Assembly: GCF_026241155.1 (NCBI RefSeq)
Contig: NZ_JAPFGP010000014.1
Location: 1-64,000 of the forward strand
DNA length: 64,000 nt
Source of the DNA: Paucibacter sp. PLA-PC-4
GTDB taxonomy: Bacteria > Pseudomonadota > Gammaproteobacteria > Burkholderiales > Burkholderiaceae_C
Direction: 5' to 3'
Shown here: in pieces, positions 52,654 to 61,033 of the stretch
How the letters are laid out: each line of letters starts with the position of its first letter
Numbering within the stretch: the first letter of the stretch is position 1
Translations under genes and position numbers: made by a program
The notes under the pieces: generated by a model
Databases searched by the model: none
What the model was told of the DNA's origin: nothing
The model's input: only the letters and a program-made list of their open reading frames with translations

Positions 52654-53412
52654 TCAGGGACGTTTTGCGTCCAGGCCCAAACGTCCCTCCCCAAGCGGTG
52701 GCAGGTGTGCCAGGCGGAGGTAGCCGCCAGTCATCAAGGCATGACCCCGGCGCACCAGGCGGCGCACGCGGGCGCGCAGGTCACCGTCGGCGTGCCAGCC
52801 AGCGGCGACCACCTCGGTGCCGAACACGCCTTCGGCGACTTCGCGCAGAGACGCACCGGCCAGGGTGGCGTCCAAGGCCTGCAGCGTGTGCAATTCCAGC
52901 AGCGAGGTTGGCGACGGCCTGGGGCGGGCGACGCCGAAGGCTGCGCCGAGTCCATGCGCTGCCGGTGGTGGTGCCCCACATCGGCAGGCAAGCACCACGG
53001 CCATGCCGTCATCCAGACCCGGCGCCAGTGCGAAACGCTGGCAGCGACCTGGGCTGCGCGTGACCAGCGACAGCCCGTTGCCGTCATGCAGCACCTGCTT
53101 GCGCCCGGCAATGTCCCAGAACGCGAAGACATCGGCGTCCCAGGGCGGATCAGCGTCCGGGTGGAGTTGCACCACGGCCGAATGGCCGGGCAGCCAAGCC
53201 GGGTGCGCATCCCGCGCATCCAGGTCCGGGCTCTCCAGCAGACGCAGGCCCCAACGCTGCGCGGCCTGCGCATGAGGGCGACGGCGCAGCCAGTCGCGCC
53301 GGTAGTCGGGGTGCCTGCGCAGGTAGCACCAGGCCAGGGCCAGCTCGTCCAGGTGCAGGACGTAGAGGTACGCCGCCGTGGCGTACCAGGGTTCCGCGCT
53401 GAGATCAGCCAT
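52654..53412 (-). CDS. DUF2285 element protein
   Basis: A 252-residue protein. The N-terminal part has WYATAAYLYVLHLDELALAWCYLRRHPDYRRDW, the DUF6499-like segment that often begins these proteins. The C-terminal DUF2285 domain is near LHTLQALDATLAGASLREVAEGVFGTE with RRLVRRGHALMTGGYLRLA. The start at 53412 has GGAGGG 6 bases upstream. It is a constant member of the alpA-repA-parA block. A transcriptional regulator role is generally assumed but unproven. Confidence 0.85.
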   Translation of the reverse strand: MADLSAEPWYATAAYLYVLHLDELALAWCYLRRHPDYRRDWLRRRPHAQAAQRWGLRLLESPDLDARDAHPAWLPGHSAVVQLHPDADPPWDADVFAFWDIAGRKQVLHDGNGLSLVTRSPGRCQRFALAPGLDDGMAVVLACRCGAPPPAAHGLGAAFGVARPRPSPTSLLELHTLQALDATLAGASLREVAEGVFGTEVVAAGWHADGDLRARVRRLVRRGHALMTGGYLRLAHLPPLGEGRLGLDAKRP

Positions 53413-53732
53413 GGTGCCCCCTCCCGTGCAGGGAATGCGTCGCCACGGCAAGCCGGCGGGCTACGGAGCCATCGTCAAGGTGTCATCGATGAAGCGGTAC
53501 GCTGGCAGTGTCAAGACCGATGGGCTCCGGTGCGTTGCAGGGATCGTCCGAGTGCGACGGCGGCTCTACGCCGAAATGGCGCGCCGCGTGAACCAGCGTG
53601 CGGCAGACCGCGTCGGGCTTCGAGACTGTTTGGATCAGCACTGCACCGCGGCGGTGCAACAGTCTCGATTGAGACCTGGCCGGTCATGAGCCAGATCAAG
53701 AAGGACCGAATGCCCGGAACAGACCGACAGCG
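53413..53732. other. Gene-free stretch with a nested palindrome
   Basis: No supported gene. TCGAGACTGTT (53620-53630) pairs perfectly with AACAGTCTCGA (53658-53668), and inside it TGCACCGC (53642-53649) pairs with GCGGTGCA (53651-53658). This could fold as a long cruciform or RNA hairpin, an operator, or a recombination site. Confidence 0.5.
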
Positions 53733-54080
53733 TCAGTCGGTGACCGAACCGTTGTCCTCGGCCAGGCGCAGGTATTCCGACAGTCGGCGCACTGGCTGGA
53801 AGTAGCGATCTCGCATCACGGGCTGCTGGCGTGGCCCGACGATGGACATCAGGTCGGAAATCCGCACCGTGCCCAACTCGGGCATGCCGATCCCAAGATC
53901 GACCACGCCGTGCGCCGTGTCGCCATCGGCCGGGTCGAGCCAAGCCAGCAGCCAAGTGGCGTGGGCATCCGGGGTGAACAGACGCACCACGGCCACCGGG
54001 TCTGTGCCCTGTCCCGCGGCGCGGGCCACGCCGTTGGCCAGCAGGCGGGTGCGGTCATCGTCGGTGAGAAGCCGGGGCAT
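53733..54080 (-). CDS. DUF2958 protein (copy 1)
   Basis: A 115-residue DUF2958 protein: LLTDDDRTRLLANGVARAAGQGTDPVAVVRLFTPDAHATWLLAWLDPADGDTAHG-type residues, then DLGIGMPELGTVRISDLMSI. The start at 54080 has GGAG 7 bases upstream, better than the GTG at 54092. It is paralogous to the protein at 62.3 kb with the same core but different ends. The function of DUF2958 is unknown. It is common in integrative elements. Confidence 0.88.
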   Translation of the reverse strand: MPRLLTDDDRTRLLANGVARAAGQGTDPVAVVRLFTPDAHATWLLAWLDPADGDTAHGVVDLGIGMPELGTVRISDLMSIVGPRQQPVMRDRYFQPVRRLSEYLRLAEDNGSVTD

Positions 54081-54301
54081 CTGCATCTCCACGAATGCTC
54101 AAAGTCGCCGAACCGCATCCGTGGCTTCTCGCGGAAGCACGCATGCACAAACCCACGAATCCGTGGAAGCGCAAAAACGGGCAGACGTATCGGCGGAAGT
54201 CAGGAAAGACACGGATCAGCTTCTGTGCTTTGGAGGAAATGCGCCGATGCGGGTTTCAGCAAAGACGCAAACGCACAGGGCAGACATCAAATGAACACTA
54301 T

Positions 54302-54330
54302 AGATTGTAGTCCTATAGGGCGCAATCGAA
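54302..54330 (+). promoter_or_regulatory. C-box-like palindromic site upstream of the XRE gene
   Basis: Two CTATAG palindromes flank ATTGTAGTC in the sequence ending GTAGTCCTATAG, just before the XRE gene. AGTCCTATAG resembles half-sites of controller (C) proteins of restriction-modification systems. It may be the autoregulatory operator of the XRE protein; inference only. Confidence 0.4.
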
Positions 54331-54360
54331 TGTCATCTTGGGTTTCAAGGGGAACCCGAG

Positions 54361-54645
54361 TTGGCGGTAGAGAAACACACATTGGCGCAAGCATTGAAGA
54401 CCATCAGAAAGGCGCGCGGCTTGAGCCAGGAGGCCTTCTCGGACGTGTCCAGCCGCACCTACATGAGTTCGCTGGAGCGCGACCTCAAAAGTCCGACCCT
54501 GAGCAAACTGGCCGAGCTGTGCGAGGTGATGGAGGTGCACCCGCTCACGCTGCTGACGCTTGCGTATGCCGGCGACAGCGAGCGCAAAGCCGATCAGGTC
54601 CTAGCACAGGTGCGCAAAGAACTGGATGAGCTAAAGAACCCATAA
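54361..54645 (+). CDS. XRE-family (controller-like) regulator
   Basis: A 94-residue XRE protein. The HTH covers residues about 8-62: LAQALKTIRKARGLSQEAFSDVSSRTYMSSLERDLKSPTLSKLAELCEVMEVHPLTLL-type residues. It has the size and layout of C proteins that time expression of restriction genes. The start is TTG with AGGGGAA 10 bases upstream. It ends 14 bases before an EEP-type nuclease gene, so the two are an operon. Codons and context suggest cargo inserted into the maintenance block. Confidence 0.85.
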   Translation: MAVEKHTLAQALKTIRKARGLSQEAFSDVSSRTYMSSLERDLKSPTLSKLAELCEVMEVHPLTLLTLAYAGDSERKADQVLAQVRKELDELKNP

Positions 54646-54659
54646 CCCAGGAGGCGCGG

Positions 54660-55700
54660 ATGACGTACTACGCAGGATTGAAGAAGATTACGGACGCCAA
54701 GGTGCGCCGTCGAACCATTGATGGTCTCAAGCGGTTGCGACCGGCACTGGCTGCCGCCATTCCTGCACGCACGGCGACCGATACGCTGTTGTTGGCCACC
54801 TGGAACATCCGCGAGTTCGACTCTGGCAAGTACGGTTATCGCCGCGAAGAGCCGTATTACTACATCGCGGAAATCCTCGGTCGCTTCGACCTCATCGCGA
54901 TCCAGGAAGTGCGTGATGGTCTGTACCCCTTGCAGACGCTGGTGCGGCTGCTGGGAAACGACTGGGACTTCCTCGTGACCGACGTGACCCTCGGCACGTC
55001 CGGCAATTCCGAACGCATGGCCTACCTGTTCGACCGCCGGAAGGTCAATTTCACGGGGCTGGCGGCGGAACTCGTGCTGCCCAAGGACAAAGGCGCCAAG
55101 GAAGAACCTGTGCAGATGGCACGCTCGCCCTACGTGGCCGGCTTTCGAGCCGGCTGGGCCTATCTCACGCTGGCCACGGTTCACATCTATTACGGCAAAG
55201 GCGTAGCCGTCGATCCGAGGCGTCTGGCGGAGATCACGGGGTTCGCCAAGACGATCGCCAAGCATGCCGGCAAGCTCTCTGGTGCCCCCCAATACGAACC
55301 GGACGCGGTGCCTGTGCCTGACAACCTCATCATGCTGGGCGACTTCAACATCTTCAACCGCAAGGATGTGACGATGCAGGCCATCACGAAGGCTGGCTTC
55401 GTCGTCCCTGACGCTTTGCAAGAAGTGCCTGGATCGAACGTCGACAAAAACAAGCACTACGACCAGATCGCGTACTACAAGAAGCTGGCGCGGCTGAAGG
55501 CGACTGGCAATGCTGGCGTCTTCGATTTCTACGAACACGTCTACCGACTCGCGGACGAAGGCGACTATGCGCAGGAGCGCGCACAGCATCCCGGCCGCAG
55601 TTTCAAGGACTGGCGCACTTACCGCATGAGCGACCATCTGCCGATGTGGATCGAGCTGGGCATCGACGATGCTGACAGCTATCTGGACTCACTGAGTTGA
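54660..55700 (+). CDS. Endonuclease/exonuclease/phosphatase (EEP) family protein
   Basis: A 346-residue protein of the EEP (DNase I/AP endonuclease) fold. LLLATWNIREFD gives the first catalytic Asn, DLIAIQEVRDG the metal-binding Glu, NLIMLGDFNIFNRKD the Asp/Asn pair, and RTYRMSDHLPMWIEL the terminal Asp-His. All EEP catalytic positions are therefore visible. About 45 N-terminal residues (YYAGLKKITDAKVRRRTIDGLK) precede the fold. The ATG has AGGAGG 6 bases upstream. With the controller-like XRE gene it could be a nuclease-based defence module; the target is unknown. Confidence 0.85.
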   Translation: MTYYAGLKKITDAKVRRRTIDGLKRLRPALAAAIPARTATDTLLLATWNIREFDSGKYGYRREEPYYYIAEILGRFDLIAIQEVRDGLYPLQTLVRLLGNDWDFLVTDVTLGTSGNSERMAYLFDRRKVNFTGLAAELVLPKDKGAKEEPVQMARSPYVAGFRAGWAYLTLATVHIYYGKGVAVDPRRLAEITGFAKTIAKHAGKLSGAPQYEPDAVPVPDNLIMLGDFNIFNRKDVTMQAITKAGFVVPDALQEVPGSNVDKNKHYDQIAYYKKLARLKATGNAGVFDFYEHVYRLADEGDYAQERAQHPGRSFKDWRTYRMSDHLPMWIELGIDDADSYLDSLS

Positions 55701-55731
55701 TGATCGCGCGGGCATCAATGTCGTGATCGCC

Positions 55732-55759
55732 AAGTGCCCCGCGCTCGGGCGGGGCACTT
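55732..55759. terminator. Bidirectional terminator between EEP gene and DUF736
   Basis: AAGTGCCCCGC (55732-55742) pairs perfectly with GCGGGGCACTT (55749-55759) around GCTCGG. It lies between the two convergent genes, 32 bases after one stop and 7 before the other. The flanks give short A and T runs on either strand, so it can act for both. Confidence 0.8.
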
Positions 55760-55765
55760 CGGCCG

Positions 55766-56080
55766 TCAGGCCGCCTGGGACTTGCTGCGCGACCAGATCA
55801 GGTCATGCGTGCCGTCCTCGCCTTCGATCAGGCGGGCGTAGACCGTTGCCGGAAACGAAGGATCGTCGAGGGTCACGGACAGGTATTCCCGCCCGGCCTC
55901 GCTGGTCCTCTTCCACGCCGCGCCGATGTCGTGACCTGCGGACTGCAGGCGGAAATCCGGGGCGTTCTCGCTGCTGCCCTTGTCGTTGGGAACCAGCTTG
56001 ACCTTGACGTTGAGCGTCAGGGTGCGCAGCGTTCCGGTGAAGCCGTCTTTGTCTGCGGTGAAGGTGCCGATGTTGGCCAT
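55766..56080 (-). CDS. DUF736 element protein
   Basis: A 104-residue DUF736 protein: [32 protein letters not shown]-type start, then [46 protein letters not shown]-like segments. The start at 56080 has AAGGAG 9 bases upstream. It is a constant small protein of Tn4371-like and other integrative elements, resembling single-strand-binding-type beta barrels. Function not established. Confidence 0.92.
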   Translation of the reverse strand: MANIGTFTADKDGFTGTLRTLTLNVKVKLVPNDKGSSENAPDFRLQSAGHDIGAAWKRTSEAGREYLSVTLDDPSFPATVYARLIEGEDGTHDLIWSRSKSQAA

Positions 56081-56198
56081 GATGAAACTCCTTTTCGGTT
56101 GAACAAGGTTCGCGCCCATCGCGTCCTTGTTGTGATCCGGCCGGCGGGGGACGGGCGGGCTGCACCGCTTGCGGTCGCAACGCAGTGGAGAACCGGAA

Positions 56199-56256
56199 GG
56201 CGCAAACAATTTGGCCCGCGAGGAATCTGCGTAGCAGAGGGGAAATTGTTTTCGCC
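56199..56256. repeat. 14-bp inverted repeat, potential 58-base hairpin
   Basis: GGCGCAAACAATTT (56199-56212) and AAATTGTTTTCGCC (56243-56256) are inverse complements with one mismatch. The 30-base interior contains CTGCG-TA-GCAG-like pairing. It stands 119 bases upstream of the DUF736 start. It could be a transcription-factor site, an RNA structure or a nicking site. Confidence 0.5.
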
Positions 56257-56741
56257 GGACGGTTGCAGCCATGAAGCCCGAGGCGCAGCCGCGCCACCGC
56301 CAGGATTCACAACAACACAAGGACGCCTTGGGCCGAACCACTCCGAAAGGAGCCTTGGCCGAATCGGAGTCCCGCACGAAGGCTGCACCGGCTCGCTTCC
56401 ACATGTGGGCCAGGTCAACCAGCCAACGACAAGCGAGAACGCTGCCGCCACGCATTGCGGCGCCGGTCTTGAGGCGTGGTGTGGAAGCTCCATGGCGATG
56501 CCGGTCGGGGATGACGTGAACTGGCGTGAACCGTCCTTCGTGACGTGATGGGCAGGAACCGCCAGCGTTGAGGACGGCACGCATTTGCACAACCTGCCGC
56601 AGCAAGCTCCGGCGTGTTCACCACAACCCTGCTCATTGCGGCGGGGCATTGGCCGGGCCAATCCGGCGCATGCCGGTTCGGCGGTATCGAGGGGCGCCAA
56701 GCCACGCGCGGCGGGGAGAGTCTGCGGGACTGTCCCCTGGA

Positions 56742-56841
56742 GGCAAGCGCAGCGCCGCAGGCGCGAAGGCGTGAGGGATGGAAGCCGAATGGCCGTGACA
56801 GCGAAGTCGGCATGGGGCGCAGCCCGAGAGCCCGACGGCGC
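56742..56841 (+). repeat. GC-rich dispersed element repeat, copy a
   Basis: This copy contains GGCAAGCGCAGCGC, GGGATGGAAGCCGAATGGCC and TGGGGCGCAGCCCGAGAGCC segments, which reappear in order at 63637-63749 and partly at 61383-61480. All copies are between genes on the same strand. They look like a dispersed non-coding repeat. Confidence 0.55.
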
Positions 56842-56915
56842 GTTGCGCCGGCACGCTCATGCTCGTCGAACTGCGAATCGCCAACCATCATGAATCAACC
56901 AATTTACGCACAATA

Positions 56916-56944
56916 TTGACGTTTCATGCGTTATGCAATAAATT
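56916..56944 (+). promoter_or_regulatory. Promoter of the 222-residue unknown gene
   Basis: TTGACG (56916-56921) and TAAATT (56939-56944) are 17 bases apart. The near-repeats TTTACGCACAAT upstream and ATTCACGCACGA downstream flank this promoter and may bind a regulator. The gene start follows at 56975. Confidence 0.5.
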
Positions 56945-56974
56945 CACGCACGACACGGAAAAACGAGGTGAATC

Positions 56975-57643
56975 ATGGCGTTCCGAGCAGATGAAGCAGC
57001 ACAAGCAGGATACGAAGAGGTGGAGAAGTACCTTGTCCCCCGCCCCCGGGATGCGGACGAAGCGCAACGCTTCCGAAGCAAAAGGGCGTTGGAGGACATC
57101 GTCACTGAACTGGGCCCGGTCGTTGACCGATACCCCTCATGGCACCCGCTGGTGCGCCATCACGATGACCGCCATCCGGTCACCACCCCTAGCGACCGTT
57201 GCGGCTACAAGGGCCTCGATCACACGCGGTACTTCGCCCACGGATTTATCACCTGCCCCTATGGCGATGGCCAAGACGTTTTGGACTCCGTTCTGGCCCT
57301 GCCTCGCCACCACGCTGCGTATATCACAGCAGAAAGGCTGGATGTCCAGTTCTACAACGCGGAGGCAACCCCGATCTTGGTCAAGTGCAACTGGGAAGAA
57401 CCGTTGCCCATGGACAAGATGATCCCGCTCGCCATTGCTGTGCCCCTGATCCTGGAGAAAGAAGTCCCGTGCTGGACCTGGTCGCAGGTCGCGGAAACCT
57501 GGGAATCGATGCGCTCGTATTTCTTGGGCGCCCCTCACGGCGCCAGGTCATCGCTGTTTGTGAGCCAGGAGACCGGACAGGGGATCAAGAAGGTTTGGGA
57601 GACGCTGATCTACACGGGGATGTTTGGCCCGATCAAGGTGTGA
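56975..57643 (+). CDS. Unrecognised 222-residue protein
   Basis: No family recognised. It is soluble, with no signal or membrane segment. The N-terminal 50 residues are charged (DEAAQAGYEEVEKYLVPRPRDADE). A His-rich patch follows (SWHPLVRHHDDRHPV), then DHTRYFAHGFITCPYGDGQDVLDSV, and a Trp-rich C-terminal part (CWTWSQVAETWESMRSYFLG). The ATG has AGGTG 5 bases upstream. It has its own promoter and a strong terminator, so it is an independent unit inserted among element genes. Confidence 0.75.
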   Translation: MAFRADEAAQAGYEEVEKYLVPRPRDADEAQRFRSKRALEDIVTELGPVVDRYPSWHPLVRHHDDRHPVTTPSDRCGYKGLDHTRYFAHGFITCPYGDGQDVLDSVLALPRHHAAYITAERLDVQFYNAEATPILVKCNWEEPLPMDKMIPLAIAVPLILEKEVPCWTWSQVAETWESMRSYFLGAPHGARSSLFVSQETGQGIKKVWETLIYTGMFGPIKV

Positions 57644-57732
57644 TCGGGCCCTCACCATCAAGTGCGCCCCAACGCCGCAACCGGAGCGGCAGCGCAGGCT
57701 GTGGCGTTCTGGCTGGCCTTCGGGGTTCGACA

Positions 57733-57766
57733 CCGGGCGCGGCCACTGCCGCGCCCGGATTTTTTT
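57733..57766 (+). terminator. Intrinsic terminator after the unknown gene
   Basis: CCGGGCGCGGC (57733-57743) pairs with GCCGCGCCCGG (57748-57758) around CACT and is followed by A and seven T. This is a textbook plus-strand terminator. A second hairpin, CACCCGGCCC (57772-57781) with GGGCCGGGTG (57796-57805), lies next to it and faces the minus-strand gene. Confidence 0.9.
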
Positions 57767-57811
57767 GAATCCACCCGGCCCGGTCGGAACGGCCTGGGCC
57801 GGGTGCCGGCA

Positions 57812-58024
57812 TCATTCCTTCGTCTCGATGATCCACCACACGGCACGCGGCAAGGCTCGGCCCATGATGGGGTGAACGTCGGTGAGGTCGGCGCGGGCCG
57901 TCCAGCCCGAGGGCGGACGGTAGCCGCGCACGTCGCCCGCGCCGCGCCAGCGGCGGGCGCGCACCGTGCCCGGTGCATAGATCGCCGCCATGCGTGGGCG
58001 GCTCGTGGTGTCAGTGGTGGGCAT
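57812..58024 (-). CDS. Small hypothetical element protein
   Basis: A 70-residue protein: MPTTDTTSRPRMAAIYAPGTVRARRWRG, GDVRGYRPPSGWTA and HPIMGRALPRAVWWIIETKE. No family recognised. The start at 58024 has AGGAG 6 bases upstream. It is basic and Trp-rich. It lies 61 bases after the ParB-like gene in the same direction and is probably cotranscribed. Confidence 0.65.
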   Translation of the reverse strand: MPTTDTTSRPRMAAIYAPGTVRARRWRGAGDVRGYRPPSGWTARADLTDVHPIMGRALPRAVWWIIETKE

Positions 58025-58084
58025 GGTCTGGCTCCTGCAAGCCAACGCCCCGGCCGAGACCGGGGCGTTGGTCTGTATCGAGGG

Positions 58085-60127
58085 TCAAGCGGCCAGCGCT
58101 TCGGCCGCTTCATCCACCACGGCGCGGGCTTCTTCCGGGCCGTCCTCCGATGCGGCCTCCCGCGGCCCCTCGGCCTTGAAGACAGCAGGCATCCAGCCTG
58201 TGCCCTCGGCCAGCCGCTCGGCTTCGCTGGCAATGTCGGCCTTCTTGAGCTTGCCCAGCCGGTTGACCTGATCCGGCGCGAACTCGCCCACGGCTTGCAG
58301 GATTGCGGCCTTCGGAACGTGCTTGAAGTACCCCTCGGCGCTTGGCGTCCACCAAGCCGCCATGTCGAGGCCCACGGCCTGAGCCAGCTCCGCGCCCGGC
58401 TGGTGCGGCGTGGCGCGGGGCGTTACCACGTCCACCACCCCCGCCACGCACACGGCCAGCAGTTGGACCAGCTCGCCTTGCTCCATCGCCAGCAGCGCGG
58501 CGAACAGTTCGGCGCTGTCCTCGGGCAGCTTGTCGCCCCATGTCTGTTGCACCTCGCGCAGCGCCACGGCGGCGGGCGATTCCGGCCAGTCCGGTGCCAT
58601 GCCGTCCAGCCGGTCTTGCATCGTCAGACGAACACCCAGCGGCAGATCGTGGCCGTAGCGGCGATCTTGCAAGACGCTTTGCACCATGCCATGCACCAGC
58701 GCGGCCAGCGCCACTTGCGGATGCCGGGCGACTTCGATTTGCAGCGCGGCTGTACGGTGCGCGCTCAGGCGTTGCGCCAGCCGGTCGGAGACGGCGGGGG
58801 CTTGGGCTTCCTCCGCCGTCTCGCCTTCGTCGTCGTTCGCGCCTTCACCCTCGGCAAAGCCTTGGCGCAGCTTCTCCAGCGTGCGCAGCGCCTTGGCCTC
58901 AGCCTCGCGCAACAGCCCGCGATGGATCACAGCGTCCCCGTTGCGGTCGATGGTGACGATGGCACCGGCTGCGGCTTTCACGGTCGCGCTGTACCCCTGC
59001 AAGCCATCTTCCAGCGCCTGCAACTGCTCGCCCAGGCGTTCGCCTTCCTCCTGCAAGGCTTCGGCCTGGTCCTCGTCGTCAGCGTCCATCGCGGCTTCCA
59101 CGGCCTCGCCGATGTCCTGCATCTTCTCTTGCAGCCGCTCGATGCGCTGCGCCTCGCGCTTGGTCGGCGTGCGCCGCTCCCTCGGGGCACGCTGGAAAGC
59201 TTGCAGGTCGGCATGGGTCATGGCGGGCGTGGCATCCACCCAGGCCCAGCCCTCGGCGCGCAGGGTGTCGGCAATGCCGGTCAGCTTCTCGCGCACCAGC
59301 GTTTCCAGCAGCACGGTGTCGGACACGTAGACGCCCGCATCGCCGTCCGCGAACAGGTCGCGGCGGATGCCGCCGCCTGCGGCTTCGTAGGCGTCCAGCC
59401 CGACGAAGCGCACCAGCGCATGAGATGCCCCAATCTCACGCCCGGTCAGGCGCTCGCGCAATGCGGAGGGGTTGCGCTGCCACTGTGGTGCATCGTAGAA
59501 CGCGGCCTCCTGCGCGGCGTGGTCGTCGGTGATGGCAAGGGCCATCAACTGATCCAGCGTCACGGCATCGGCGCGGTAGTCGTCCATCAAGCGCGGCGAG
59601 ACGTTCGCCAGCTTCAGACGGCGCTGCACCACCAGCGGCGTGACTGAGAAATCCGCCGCAATGTCCTCAATGGGCCGGCCCTCGGCCACCAGCGCCGCGA
59701 AGGCTTCGAACTGGTCGGCCGGGTGCATGGCTTCGCGCTGCACGTTCTCGGTGAGGCTGGCGGTGCGGGCCGTACCATCGGCCACCCGCAGGCAAGGCAC
59801 ATTCCAATCCTTGGCGATGCGGTGCTTCTTCGCCAGCAGCTTCAACGCTGCGAGGCGACGGCCACCGGCCACGACCTCGTAATGCTCGCCATCAGTGGCG
59901 GGAATCACGATCAGGTTTTGCAGCAGACCCACGCGCTGGATCGATGCGGCCAGTTCGGGGATGGACATGCGCGAGGTCTTGCGCACATTGCGGCCCGTGA
60001 GACGCAGCACCAGCCGCGACAGCGGAACGAGGACCATGTGCTTGCTCGGGTCGGCGACTTGCAGCGCGCTGGCCGCACTGCTGGCGGCGTTGACGGCGTG
60101 GGCTTCGGAATAGGTAACGGCGTTCAT
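58085..60127 (-). CDS. Large ParB/RepB/Spo0J nuclease-like protein
   Basis: A 680-residue ParB-type protein. The N-terminal domain has LVPLSRLVLRLTGRNVRKTS, SIPELAASIQRVGLLQNLIVIPA and the VVAGGRRLAALKLL box (GxRR), followed by an HTH region (ENVQREAMHPADQFEAF, EDIAADFSVTPLVVQRRLKLANVS). The remainder is long with an acidic coiled coil (QEKMQDIGEAVEAAMDADDEDQAEALQEEGERLGEQL-type residues). The start at 60127 has GGAG 6 bases upstream. Tn4371-like elements carry this as their parB. It may act in partition or as a nicking nuclease. Confidence 0.9.
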   Translation of the reverse strand: MNAVTYSEAHAVNAASSAASALQVADPSKHMVLVPLSRLVLRLTGRNVRKTSRMSIPELAASIQRVGLLQNLIVIPATDGEHYEVVAGGRRLAALKLLAKKHRIAKDWNVPCLRVADGTARTASLTENVQREAMHPADQFEAFAALVAEGRPIEDIAADFSVTPLVVQRRLKLANVSPRLMDDYRADAVTLDQLMALAITDDHAAQEAAFYDAPQWQRNPSALRERLTGREIGASHALVRFVGLDAYEAAGGGIRRDLFADGDAGVYVSDTVLLETLVREKLTGIADTLRAEGWAWVDATPAMTHADLQAFQRAPRERRTPTKREAQRIERLQEKMQDIGEAVEAAMDADDEDQAEALQEEGERLGEQLQALEDGLQGYSATVKAAAGAIVTIDRNGDAVIHRGLLREAEAKALRTLEKLRQGFAEGEGANDDEGETAEEAQAPAVSDRLAQRLSAHRTAALQIEVARHPQVALAALVHGMVQSVLQDRRYGHDLPLGVRLTMQDRLDGMAPDWPESPAAVALREVQQTWGDKLPEDSAELFAALLAMEQGELVQLLAVCVAGVVDVVTPRATPHQPGAELAQAVGLDMAAWWTPSAEGYFKHVPKAAILQAVGEFAPDQVNRLGKLKKADIASEAERLAEGTGWMPAVFKAEGPREAASEDGPEEARAVVDEAAEALAA

Positions 60128-60205
60128 GATGTATCTCCAATCGATTGAAACGAACAGGGAATGGAGGGGAACCGCCCCTCCAGCGGGTGACATGCGTGGA
60201 GGGAG

Positions 60206-61033
60206 TCAGGCCTTGAGCTGGCGCATGCCATCGGCCAGCAGCCACAGGGCGCGGTTCAGGCGAATATCGGAATCGATGCCCTGCACGGGTCGCGTCTGCT
60301 GCCTGCGGCCATTGGCGGTGCGACCGGACAAACCGCCCTTGGTCAGGTTCTCCTGCGTGCGGTTGAACACGCTCCACAGGTCGGGGCGGCGGTCGTCCCC
60401 ACGGCGCGGCATCAGGATTTGCGATTCCGTGACCGGTGCAGGCTTGGCCGGGTCGTCGTACTTGAGGGCCAGCGCGGCCCGGGCGAATACTTCCGATTCC
60501 CCGGCATCCAAGGTGATGGCCTGCATGGATTCGCGCGATGCCTGCGCATGCTCGAAGCCTCCCAGCACCTGATAGGCACCTTCGATGACGTGGCTGGCCA
60601 CGTCGCCCTTGTGGGGCACACGCACATCGGCGACCGTGTCACCGCAGACAAGCCCGTTCTTGCAGACGAAGCGGAACATCCCCGCCAACAATTGATAGCT
60701 GCTCGTCCCGTCATGGGAATTCAGCAGAATGATTTCGTTGGCCTCGCGGGCGTTGATCTGGTTGGCGTGGCGCAGCCGGATCATGTGCTTGGTGAAGTCG
60801 CGGCGGTTCTCGGCACGCACGCGGGTCTGGCACACCATGAAGGGCTGGAAACCCTCCTTGCGAAGCTCGGTCAGCACGGCAGCGGTGGGGATGTAGCTGT
60901 ACCGCTCGGAACGGCTCTCGTGCGGGGCGTCCGCGAAGATGGACGGCACCACGACCCGAATCTGGTCATCGGACAAGGGCAGTTCCGAACGCAGCACCGG
61001 CGAACGGGAAGCGAAGCGGGAGGCGAGTTGCAT
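60206..61033 (-). CDS. DUF932 element protein
   Basis: A 275-residue DUF932 protein. LRSELPLSDDQIRVVVPSIFADAPHESRSERYSYIPT is the typical start; LRHANQINAREANEIILLNSHDGTSSYQLLAGMFRFVCKNGLVCG contains the family core. The start at 61033 has AGGAG 8 bases upstream. DUF932 proteins are widespread on plasmids and integrative elements and may relate to phage LGT-type proteins. Function unknown. Confidence 0.92.
   Translation of the reverse strand: MQLASRFASRSPVLRSELPLSDDQIRVVVPSIFADAPHESRSERYSYIPTAAVLTELRKEGFQPFMVCQTRVRAENRRDFTKHMIRLRHANQINAREANEIILLNSHDGTSSYQLLAGMFRFVCKNGLVCGDTVADVRVPHKGDVASHVIEGAYQVLGGFEHAQASRESMQAITLDAGESEVFARAALALKYDDPAKPAPVTESQILMPRRGDDRRPDLWSVFNRTQENLTKGGLSGRTANGRRQQTRPVQGIDSDIRLNRALWLLADGMRQLKA

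Larger units (their letters stand above)
56081..56974. other. 894-base region without a supported gene
   Basis: No convincing coding region on either strand. It contains a long near-perfect hairpin (56199-56256), a repeat-family copy (56742-56841), and at the right end the promoter of the 222-residue unknown gene. The open frames here have no family features. Confidence 0.5.

Noticed and set aside
57662-59647. 661-codon plus-strand open frame opposite the ParB-like gene
   Set aside because: Antisense of a recognisable ParB protein; no domain of its own.
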